Shown here in pieces: positions 22,028-32,227 of a stretch of DNA of 64,000 nucleotides. Position 1 is the stretch's first letter, and the number at the start of each line of letters is the position of its first letter. The translations under genes were made by a program, and so were the position numbers. The notes beneath the pieces are model-generated. The model searched no databases and was not told the origin of the DNA. It worked only from the letters and a program-made list of their open reading frames with translations. This DNA is from Himantopus leucocephalus (taxonomy: Eukaryota > Chordata > Aves > Charadriiformes > Recurvirostridae): assembly GCA_003993805.1 (NCBI GenBank), contig RSEF01000001.1, positions 206,146,102 through 206,210,101 on the forward strand, in the 5' to 3' direction.

Positions 22028-24984
22028 ACATGGCATTTCTGTAAAGTTACAATGCTTGGGCTTACTCAGGAGGATTGGTTTTGGGTAGCAACGAAGTGCA
22101 AGCTTTAAGCTGTAAAGTAGTACTGCTATAATGTCAAAAAGTGCTGAAGCTGGTATGATGTATGTGAGAGACGTGGTTAACCTGTAAAATTCAGATACTG
22201 TAGTGCAGAAACAAAAACTAGATCAGGAAAGGCTTGGAAAAAAAAAAAGAACGTGTAAAGGTGAAAGCACATGTGTAGAAAGTATATATATGTTTTGATA
22301 TGTTTCTAAGTCTTCCCTTTAGCTTGCCACTGCAATTAGCATCTTATTTTTCCATGCCATGTTAGAAAGCTACAGAATACCAGCATGCCATGACAGGTTA
22401 TGAGCTAAATTTGGTCTTGTGGCTATGTTTTATCCTTTGATGAAGAGCAACTGCTTTGACTTTGTAATGAAGAGGTATTAACTCATGTCTGTGTTCATTT
22501 TCTGTTGTGTGAACATAGGACCTCCCAAAGGAAAATTTGAGTTTGACAGGACAGAAATAACACAAAATACCTTGTTTAAACTTGCTGTAAAGTTTACCCT
22601 CTGCTCCCTTGAATAGCCCATCTCTTGCCCCACACACCACAGACATCTTAAATACTCCCTGTCCTCACCAGTCAGGAGTTGGGTCTGGAGAACACAATTC
22701 TCCAGCCCTTCTTACTCCCACCTGCCTTTGGGAGGGTTGAGGAGTCACTACAGCCAACTGCTCAGCTTCCTTCCCTTTTGGTGATTTCAGTCAAAGTTTC
22801 ATACCTAAATGCCATTGAGGATCTCATCCTAAATCCCCAGCTGCCTCTTGAAAATGAGCTTTTCAAACTGGTGTTCATTGCATGTTTCATTGAAACATGC
22901 AGCAGGATAACCCTTCATTACCCTCATAAAAAATCAAATCCTTCTTGATTCAATATAAGCGTAGACTTCAAAATCATTATACTTTAAACTATGAGTTTGC
23001 ACTTCTGGAAAATCTGATGTTCCTTTTTGTTTCCCTGAGGTGGTTGATTTTGTCTCCCCCCTGCACTTTTCTTCTCTTATTTTACTTTACCTTCTCTTCT
23101 TATTTCAGAGAGCCTTAGTCCTTTTGTCATTTCTGGGAGTGAATATTCCGGTGTAGTCTGTACCAAAGCTTAAGCAAACACAAACATTTGGATCTGAGAT
23201 ATATGAGGCTCCTGATCTAGGGACTATTTTAATCATGGTGCTGCTTTCACAATCATTTTACTAAACCATTAAGAGAGAGAAAGAATCATGAGGAGTGACT
23301 CTCAGGAATCTGGAAAAAAACTCACCCTAAAACATGGCATAATATTTGTTTTAATAAAAGGGAATCCTGCCATGGCAATACTGTGATTAAAATGCCATGA
23401 AAAGTCTTTAATAAACATTAGAGACATCATAGGTATCTCTTGCTTTAGTGACCGCTGATTAATAATCATATGGAGCCTATACTGAGTGTTATTTGGACAG
23501 ATTAGAAGTTCTGCCTCAGGCCGTCAGACATTGTACTCCTGGTGCTGCACAAAATGGATGTGTGTTAAAAAAATGGCAGGATCTGATTCCAAATGCTGAA
23601 AGCAAGCCAAAGCAACTGCAGTGGCTTGCTCTGTAAATTGTCCCAGAGGCCTCATCTGCAGGAGGAAATGACAGGTTTCCAATTGCCCCACAGCACAGCT
23701 GTACCAGTAGGTTGTGCGAGAGTTACGTGGTAGGCACAGAAGACACATTTTAACTCTAGAGCTTCTTACCTCCCTCTGGTAAGGTTAGAGGATGGAGCTA
23801 AACACCCCTGTATCTGGTTTGTGGCACCTCGCTTTTGAGAGACTGCCAGCACATGCAGTAATGGGGTAGTGCATCCATCCGTGTGCACTAAGGCACCTCT
23901 TAAGCACTACCAGAGCTCAAACAGAGAGACTTAGACACTGTTTCTGAAAGATCTTGTGCAGGGTGTGCTATGAGATTTTCATAGCTTGTTCTGAAGCTTA
24001 TTTAATTGTCAGTATTTTCTCTCCTAATTCTACACTTACTTTGTGCTTTACAACACTACCTAAAGTTTTGTAAAGTATTCAGAACAAAGTCAGCAAAATT
24101 CGTATGCCAAATTTAGGGATTAATTTGATAAATTGTGGGTGCAACTTATTTGTTTGCACATGCAGAGACCCAAAAGCTGTGCTTGATCTATAGCCATGTA
24201 GATTTTTCCTCGCTGCCATAGAACTTACAGATTTCTCAAGTTCTAATTCCGTGAACCATTTTTTATCCCAGTGAATACCAAAAGAAGTTCTTCTGTTTTC
24301 TTAACATCCAGTTATAATGAGCAATAACCTTTAATCTTATTTTCAGTGGGAAGAGTTCAAACTGTAGTTCTGTTCTCCCAAGTATTTTAGCAAAGGTTAT
24401 TTTCTTTGTGTGGCATGCTCCCCTGGCTGCATCTCACCAGTAATCTTTCTTTCTTAAGAAAGAGAAATAAACTCTCAGCTCCTTCATGTAACTAAAGTCT
24501 CTGTTAAATCATTTTGGCATATTAAGAATAGACCGAGAGAACAGTGAAACCCTTTTTCCCCTCTATTATGATCTGAATTATTCTATCTCTGCACGTACCA
24601 TTGACCAATGTGTCTCTTCCTTCCCTTAGGGCATTTTTGGTGTAGTCTCTGTGTGATGATCTTTTTCTGATGGCAAAAAGCAATACCTTCTCAAAGAGCA
24701 GGTCACTTTGAGGGCACATGGGCTATGTCATTGTACTCAGGCACATTTTCCTTTTGTCATTGGGATTTACAGCACAGTTAATATTTCTCCATGTTTAAAC
24801 TTAAGTGACTGGCCCAATCTACGTTCCTGGCACCACTTTCCCCTGAAGGAGAGAGTGAATGGTTACTGTTGGTGCTGCCCAGCTCAGGTCCTTCCAGAGG
24901 GTGTAAATCAGAGCCACGCAGCTGGTCCATAGGTAGCTCAGGACCTGCTCACCTTGTTTGCGGTCATGTTCACATACAAATAAC
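22028..24984. other. non-coding stretch
   Basis: No gene is supported. The plus frame 22679-22948 (89 codons) has no recognised domain. A short A-run lies at about 22238-22249. Confidence 0.45.
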
Positions 24985-25343
24985 AATCACGGAATCACGG
25001 AATCACGGAATCACGGAATTTTCAGAGTTGGAAGGGACCTCTAGAGATCATCTAGTCCAACTCCCCTGCCAAAGCAGGATTGCCTAGAGCACATTACTCA
25101 GGACTGCATCCAGGCGAGACTTGAAGATCTCCAGAGAAGGGGACTCCACAACCTCCCTGGGCAGCCTGTTCCAGTGCTCTGTCACCCTGACCGTAAAGAA
25201 GTTTTTCCGTATATTTGAACGGAACCTCCTATGTTCCAGCTTGTGCCCATTGCCCCTCGTCCTGTCATTGGGAACCACTGAAAAGAGTCTGGCTCCATCC
25301 TCCTTCAACCCACCCTTAAGATACTTGTATACCATAATAAGGT
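24985..25343 (-). mobile_element. CR1 LINE 3' end with octamer tail
   Basis: The plus strand begins with four copies of the octamer aatcacgg (24985-25016), the reverse-complement CR1 3' tail. Then follow 'gttggaagggacctctagag' and 'tcatctagtccaactcccct'. The minus strand from 25335 down to 25084 encodes the end of ORF2: '[14 protein letters not shown]', '[20 protein letters not shown]', '[15 protein letters not shown]'. The frame is open, so this is one of the younger copies in the window, but it is 5'-truncated and cannot move. Confidence 0.93.
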
Positions 25344-25365
25344 CAACAATAACTGTTGCCTGATG

Positions 25366-25402
25366 TTCTATATGTTAACAGTCACTTTCTATATGTTAAC
25401 AG
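25366..25402. repeat. 16-bp direct repeat, 21-bp period
   Basis: Two exact copies of 'ttctatatgttaacag' lie at 25366-25381 and 25387-25402. Each carries the palindromic core GTTAAC. No function is evident. Confidence 0.7.
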
Positions 25403-25544
25403 AGATTCCCCCACCCAGCAAATTGCTCACTCGCCAGATAGTATCACTTCTACCACGACTGGGCAGGTGACGTGACTTACCCTGCTATCCCACCTCCCAG
25501 CCAATGGTGCCCTTCTCCTGAGAGGCATAAGGTGCTCCTGCTCC

Positions 25545-25562
25545 TGACCTTGACCTTGACCC
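25545..25562 (-). promoter_or_regulatory. three tandem nuclear-receptor half-site-like hexamers
   Basis: On the minus strand the sequence reads GGGTCA AGGTCA AGGTCA without spacing. It contains two TCAAGGTCA extended half-sites of the type bound by NR5A and ERR receptors. The sequence match is exact, but use as a binding site is only inferred. Confidence 0.3.
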
Positions 25563-26340
25563 ATCCAGGGTCCACTAAACCTCTAGTGCCATTGGGTAGG
25601 AAATGGCGCATCCCCATTAGTGATTTTCACCCAATGGTTTCAGATTGGGCAAGTGGAACATTTAGTTAGCCCAAAGGCTCAGTGAGTTTTTCTGCAGGGA
25701 GACATCAGCCTGCACAGATACAGATAGCGCTGTCTCCCTCCCTCAGGTTGCCAAGAACAAGTGAGTGCTTGCTGCCAAAGGAAAGCAAGCAGCTTATCAG
25801 CTACCTAATAAGGACCAAGGCTTTCCTCATACAGAGACTTCAGAAGTTTCACACAGGCACCTTATTCAAATCTCATTGGCATTCTCAGTGAGCATTGCTG
25901 AGAACACCTCTTTTGTCTGTGCCTGTCTGATGTACAGTCACAGGACAGCAGTGTAAGAACCTCTTTGTCAAAGCAACCATTACAGTCCAGCCCAGTCCAG
26001 CCCACCTCTCTTTTGTGCCTGGGATATCTGATCACCTCGATTAATTTAATTTGTCTCTATGAAGGTTATTTCTCACTTAATGCAAGTTATCTTCAGGTAC
26101 ATTTCAGGGGTACTCCTGTAATTTACTATTAATTACTTGTTTACTTACATAATGTTGCTAATAAAGGGAAGGGGGTGGGGAGTCCCATTTAGGTACCCAA
26201 ATAAAAGCCAGGCGTTTGGCCATATTTACTCTCACTAACTCTGGGTTTTACAGCTATAGAGGCTTTGGCAGTTGCTACCATAAGCTTTTTATTAAAAACC
26301 AGGTGCTTAACAAGGTAAATAAAATAGTACTGAGCACTCC

Positions 26341-26944
26341 TGGGGTATTGGTTGTGGGTGGGAGAGAGTTAAATTTCTTCATAGTAGCTTGTATGGGGCT
26401 ATGTTTTGGACTTGTGATGAAAGTAGTGTTGATAACAGAGGGATGTTTTAGTTATTGCTGAGCAGTGCTTACACAGCATCTAGGCGGTTTCTGCTTTTCA
26501 CACCACCCCAACAGCAAGTAGGCTGGGAGTGCAGAGGGAGTCAGGAGGGGACACAGCTGGGACAGCTGACCTCAACTGACCAAAGGGATGTCCCATACCA
26601 TGTGACAACATGCTCAGCAATAAAATGCTGGAGAAAAGAAGAAGGGAGGGGAGGGGAGTTGGTTGGTGTTAGTCTTCCCAAGTAACCACTGTGTGTGATG
26701 GAGCCCTGCTTTCCCAGAGATGGCTGAACATCTGCCTGCTGATGGGAAGTAGTGAATGAATTCCTTATTTTGCTTTGCTTGTGGGTGTAGCTTTTGCTTT
26801 GCCTGTTAAACTGTTTTTATCTCAACACACAAGTTTCTTTCACACTTCAACCCTTTCGATTCCCTCTCCCATCTTACTGGGGTGGAGGGTAGTGAGTGAG
26901 TGGCTGTGTGGTATTGAGCTGCCTACTGGGATTAAACCATGACA
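26341..26944 (+). repeat. 5' LTR of the ERV-L-like element
   Basis: The LTR starts near 'tggggtattgg' and ends 'aaaccatgaca'. It includes 'gacagctgacc', the core 'catgctcagcaataaaatgc' (a decayed TATA at about 26618-26625), then an R/U5 part with 'ttaaactgtttttatctc' and the terminal 'agtgagtgagtggctgtgtgg'. All these blocks are known from avian ERV-L LTRs in this order. Confidence 0.8.
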
Positions 26945-26952
26945 CTCCTTTT

Positions 26953-26968
26953 TGGTGTCCAATGTGGG
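26953..26968 (+). other. retroviral primer-binding site
   Basis: TGGTGTCCAATGTGGG lies eight bases after the LTR end. The leading TGG fits the CCA end of a tRNA primer. The sequence resembles the leucine-tRNA type site that gives the ERV-L group its name, though the exact tRNA is inferred. Confidence 0.65.
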
Positions 26969-27260
26969 CCTCAAAGGGTTCGAGGTAACAACAGATTTGA
27001 TTGGAGTGTGCTAGATTAAAATTATAGCTGTTTAGCTATTAATGGGCAGATTCCTGTGCTTGCCATAGGGCTTGCTTGCCTTATGGTGTATTAGAGTCCA
27101 GTGCTGGTTAGTAGCTGCTTTTTGCTTTTGCTGTTTGCTGTACTGTCTGTCATCTTACTTTGCTGTGCCTGGGAACAGTTTGGCAACACCAGTGGCCATG
27201 TGCCTGGACTGGTAAGATGGCCAGGGCATCGCTGCTGTTTCTGTGCTGCTGTACTGGACA

Positions 27261-27536
27261 GACTTGAAGTCCAGTGCGAACTTGTGTCGAAGGGACTGTG
27301 ACCTGCGGATGAGTCCATATGAGAGCAGGATGCCCCGAAGCACCTGTGGCTGTGGAGCAGCTGTGGTACCAGCTCCATGCCAGAGCAGGTACACCTCGAA
27401 GCGTCTGTGGCTGTCGATATGTCTGTGCCACAGCTGGTATACCTCTGAAGAGGCTGTACTCATAGATAAGGCCACACTGGAGCACGTACACTCCTAAGGG
27501 ACTGTGGTCTGTGGATAAGTCCAAGCTGGAACAGGG
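27261..27536 (+). repeat. degenerate ~48-bp tandem array inside the ERV-L-like element
   Basis: About five to six units are visible. Later units begin 'gatgagtcc', 'gatatgtct', 'gataaggcc', 'gataagtcc' and contain 'gagcagg' or 'gagcacg', a 'cgaag' or 'taagg' core and end in 'ctgtgg'. The units are strongly diverged. Stops in all frames argue against a protein. Confidence 0.6.
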
Positions 27537-27963
27537 GCAAGAGGAGGAGTTAATTGCAGTGTTAAATGCTATAACCTGGCTCAAAGGGACCCGGTGTGGA
27601 AATTGTAATGGATATACCTTTAAATTGTCATAACTCATGATTTGAGTTGGATGTTATAGGAATTACTATAGCGGGAACAAAATAGAGGACAAGCCTTACA
27701 AGAAGTGCAAGTGCAGCAGTGACCCAACCTGAGCTGGCTTTGGTGGCCAATAACTCCACGCAACACATCACCTCTCCTGTCCTGAATGAACACCGTAACA
27801 GATGGAGCCCTGAGTCATGGACACTTACGGACATTTTACAGGGGTGGTCCATCGACTAAGGGAATAATATTTGTGTATATAATCAAAGGATGGGAAGGGG
27901 GTTGGTGGTTAAGGATGTATTGCATAGCATGGGACCTGAGCATGATGTAAGAGGTATGGTGAA

Positions 27964-28377
27964 TGTGCTGATTTTAGCCAGGACAGAGTTAAATAGTAGC
28001 TTGTATGGGGCTATGCTTTGGACTTGTGATGAAAACACTGTTGATAACACAGGGATGTTTCAGTTACCACTGAACAGTGCTCACAAAGCGTCAAGGCCAT
28101 TTCTGCTTTTCACAATGCCCCGCCAGCAGTTAGGCTGGGGGTGCAGAAGGAGTCAGGAGGGGACCCAGTTGGGACAGCTGACCAAAGGGATATTCCATGC
28201 CATATGACATTGTGCTCAGCAATAAAAAGCTGGGGGAAAAAGAAAGAAAGGGAAGAAAGTTTGGAGTTATGGCATTATGCATGCTGGACCCTTCCAATTC
28301 TCTTCCCCATCTGCCTGGAAGGGAGTGAGCAAGTGGCTGTGTGGTGCTTCGTTGCTGCCTAGGCTTAGGCCATGACA
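27964..28377 (+). repeat. 3' LTR of the ERV-L-like element, internally deleted
   Basis: The LTR starts 'tgtgctgattttagcc' and ends 'ggccatgaca'. It aligns with the 5' LTR through the core promoter ('cagcaataaaaagctggg'). It then jumps directly to the terminal 'agtgagcaagtggctgtgtgg' block, missing about 190 bp of R/U5 including the polyadenylation region. Such an element could not end its transcript normally. Confidence 0.75.
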
Positions 28378-30697
28378 CCTGGACACCTAGCTTGATTATG
28401 GTTTCCCCTTTCCCCTCTAGATTTTCGTCAAGGTTTCACCTTGTGAGAGTAATTGTAGCTGATGTCAGCAGAGAGCGATGAAACAGCTGTGATAATTGTT
28501 TTATTCCAAGTACTCAGAGATATCAATCAATTGTTGTCTCAGCACATGGAGTGGGCAGAGCTGATGGCTGACCTGGTGTCTGCACGATTATGGACATAAA
28601 GGAAGTCGAATCCCTGTCTGTAACTGTCAACAAACCTCTGAGTCTAATGCACAATCACTTTAGCTTTTAGCAGCACAGATGGACGTAGAGCTGGTGGCTA
28701 CTGCCAAACACCCAAGCAGAATTGCAGACTCTGCTGGAGAATGCTTGGAAGATGTAAATGAACATATAGTAGCATCTGCTGCCGTGTTGTAGGCCCTTGC
28801 ATGGCTCATGTAGAGACACAGAGATATGGAGCTTACCGTTAAGCTGTAGATTTACTGGACTGTGGTTTTACTGTAACACATAGCAGAGAAATAAGTGTTC
28901 AGTGCTTTGGATTGGCATGGAGCAGCAGACGACATCTGTGCCAGACAGTAGGTTAAGATCAGCAATGAATGGTTCACAGATGAAGCTTGTACCTTTTCAA
29001 CCAACACAGGCTGGAAAGTAATAGCTTCTTTAGCGTTATTATTAATGTTAACTTTCCCAAGTGCATCCACCAAAGTGTGTGACAGTGTGGCCAGCATCAC
29101 CACCTCTGGGCAGGGTGTAAGTGTTCAGCCACACTTTTCTAAAGCACTGGGCAGCAGACTGACTTCAGTAGTACTTGACTCCTGAGGGATTTCTTTCAGT
29201 GAAGGTGACTTTGGTGACTTCAAAGTCTGTCCTGAAGTAGCTTAAAACAAGCACTTGACCTACGTAAAAATATGCTAGTCAATATTGCTAGGGCAATATA
29301 AAGATATTTATTTTAGGGCTTTAGGGCTTTAAATGTATTCAGATTTTTTTTTTCTTTGTTTAACTAAAAAATCTCTCCAGAACATCAAAATATATGTAAA
29401 GCTATTACTTTACAAGTGCATCCACCAGGTTAGCTCAGCAAGTGTTTTCTTCTAAAACTCCTCTTCCATGTGTCAAAAGGGAATAAAGACCTCTGTAGCT
29501 GTAAGAAACTGAGAAGAAAAACATCAATTCTTTGAATATCCTACTTTTCTACAACATTTCCATAGTCGGTAGTGTTTGTGCTTTAATATTTGTTCAGTGC
29601 CACTTGGTAATCTTGGATTTATTCCATTAAAGGCCATGCCTTTCTCAGCTCAGAGGGAGCTGCTGCTGTTTAGCCATTGTTTTTTGATGAGATTTTTTCA
29701 GGTAGTCGGTGACCTTTCCTATACCCCCTATTGATTGTGTGGAATGGCTTGGCCTGGCAAGGTGAAAATAGCTACAGTGCTTTATTGTTTCTAGTACTTG
29801 TTTATTTACCTGGTTATGCAATGCACTTATAGACTGGCTGGCTGATTGATTTATTGCTGCTTTGTACCGCTGCCAGCGTCCTTCTGGGCAACAGGACTGG
29901 AAAAGGACTTTCCGCAGCTGAGAGCTAATGCCAGTGTCCACGCGTTAACAAACTGCATGTAAGGCACTTTAATCAAAACCATCCTTTGCAAGCCACGGCT
30001 GTCCATTTGACCAGGGTTTGCGATTGCAAATCTAGGCTTATGCATGCTGTAAGACTGCCAGCTGGCAGTGCAGCGGGTTACTGCCAAGACAGGCTTGTGT
30101 CAAAAGCAGTATAAACGAAACAGGGAAAATGTATTGTAAAACATAGTAAAAGAGCTGCTCTAACTTCTGTCATCGCTATGTAACAACCTCTCAAAGAGCA
30201 AAGTGGACACAGGACAAAACCATGTCTTCTTCCAGCAATGCTTGTTTCTGGGATTATTCTGCAGAGGCGTAAGAGAGAGATCTCAGCTAACTGGGCAGGG
30301 CGGGAATCTATGGCCAAATGTGACTGCAGTGTGAATGAATGGCGGAGACCTTATGTTGCCCTGGCAGTCTGAGGATAAACCAGTTACAGTGATCCAGAAA
30401 CCACAACATGGTTTTTCGCCTCTGCAGCTAACTTGGACCAGCTCTCCCATATGAGCAGCATGAATCCTTTGACAAGAGGAGAGTGAAGGGGAGGTCTGGG
30501 CTGTCATAGGGCAATGAGCCAGTCAGACACTGTTGTACAGCATGGTCTTCCACGGTCCCTGGCATTCAGGAGCAGTTGATGGCCACTGGAAGAGCGGAGA
30601 CCCATATAGAACAAAGGAAAGTGAGGAACAGTTAGATTTGGGATCTGGGGAATGAGCAGTATTAAGCTTAGAGATGCTCATGTTTCTCTCTTAGGTC
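28378..30697. other. non-coding stretch
   Basis: No gene is supported. A minus frame of 98 codons (29645-29941) has no recognised domain. Small T- and A-runs occur near 29340-29360. Confidence 0.45.
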
Positions 30698-30931
30698 AGA
30701 TGTCTTTTCTTGTACTTTTAGGCAAGAAGTTATCAACTGACTGCTCAAGAAAGAATAAACTTTCTTCTAGTGACTCAGTCACCATGATACTCTGAAACAT
30801 ATGTACATGCACAANAGATGTCTTTTCTTGTACTTTTAGGCAAGAAGTTATCAACTGACCACTCAAGAAAGAATAAACTGTCTTCTAGTGACTCAGTCAC
30901 CATGCTACTCTGAAACATACGTACATGCACA
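30698..30931. repeat. N-separated direct duplication of ~116 bp (assembly artefact)
   Basis: Copy one is 30698-30814, then one N at 30815, then copy two at 30816-30931. The copies differ at about five positions. A single N between near-identical copies is typical of two overlapping contig ends, often from two haplotypes, that were joined without being merged. Confidence 0.85.
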
Positions 30932-31967
30932 GACCCACATCTCTTATCTGCCTCTCATCAATAAACAACAATGCAAAGCTCTGGATGGTGTGCATGGAGG
31001 TACGGTGTTACTACTTGTACCTGAAACTACATAAAAGGGTAACCAGAGTAACTAAACCAGAGTAGGGTAACATTGCATCTGGGATGACTGATCCCCAAAA
31101 TCATTCTTAAAGAGATAGACAATACCATCCCCTTAAAGGTTGGGACCAGGAAGTCCCAACACTCAAGGGAAAAGTTTTCTCTGTGTCTTAGCGCTAGTCA
31201 GGAAAAGAGAATAACACCCAGTTCCATGAGAGAAAGTAGAATTCACGGTGTCTGTGGAAGAAGCTGGTTTAGGGTCACAGTTCAACCAGTGAAATCCAAG
31301 CAAGGACAAGCCAAGTACAAGACTTCTGAAAAACGGAGAAGGAACTTACTGGGATGATTTTGTGGGTTGCAAGGAAAGTTATTGCTTCTTGATCATAAGG
31401 AAGAGGCCTAAGCTGGAGTTAAGGGTGCAAACTAATTAGCAAAGTTAGTGACAAATGGACAAATCCAGAAGACACGGAAGTGCAGCAGAATGTTCAGGTG
31501 GAGAAGAGGGAGCTTCTGTCTGGTCAGGTGAACACACTGGGTGTCTCCATCTGTGAGAACTGAGGATGTAATATGAAAGAACTAAGAAAAAGGGGATGAG
31601 GAGGTCTTCAGAGGGTGAAAATAATATTGGAACCACCCTAATTCAGCACTACAGTTCCACTGAGTTTCAGAAGAATCTCCACCTTTGCTACTGTTCAGGT
31701 ATTTTCTCATGCTCTCCTATATACACCAGTTCTTAGCAGGCCTTTTGCTGCTAAGGCCACATTTGCTCTGTAGCTTTATTTCAGGAGCTTTGTTTTCCAG
31801 CACTGGTGACAGTGTGCTTGGCTCCTTTCTCTAATAGGTGAAATGTAGAGCAGTTGCACCAACATCAGACAAAGTATCACTGGGAAAGGACACAGTCTTT
31901 CAATGCCCTCTTCAACACTTCTCTAAGACACCTGTGTACTCATCCCTGTGAGAGTGGCTTTGCCGCT

Positions 31968-32227
31968 GTCTTTCAAGGTCAGAACAGCACTGAGGCAGGA
32001 AATGCCTCACGTTCTGGTTGGATATAAACCTGAAGCTCAAGTAACTACCCAGGCTCAACACAATCTGAGGGGCAGGTCTCATGGGCACAGCTCAGTTNGT
32101 CTTTCAAGGTCAGAACAACACTGAGGCAGGAAATGCCTCACGTTCTGGTTGGATATAAACCTGAAGCCCAAGTAACTACCCAGGCTCAACACAATCTGAG
32201 GGGCATGTCTCATGGGCACAGCTCAGT
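31968..32227. repeat. N-separated direct duplication of ~129 bp (assembly artefact)
   Basis: The copies at 31968-32097 and 32099-32227 flank one N at 32098 and differ at about three positions. Confidence 0.85.

Larger units (their letters stand above)
26341..28377 (+). mobile_element. non-coding ERV-L-like element with both LTRs
   Basis: Two related LTRs in the same direction (26341-26944 and 27964-28377) enclose about 1.0 kb with a primer-binding site directly after the 5' LTR. No gag, pol or env reading frame can be recognised inside; the interior carries instead a degenerate tandem array. The structure is that of a non-autonomous avian ERV-L-type element that would depend on enzymes from a full-length relative. 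The LTR copies differ by many substitutions and a large deletion, so the insertion is old and inactive. No matching target-site duplication is visible, so the ends may be off by a few bases. Confidence 0.8.

Noticed and set aside
24985..25016. Four tandem octamers that could suggest a satellite or telomere-like repeat
   Set aside because: The unit is the ordinary CR1 3' tail and the CR1 body follows directly.
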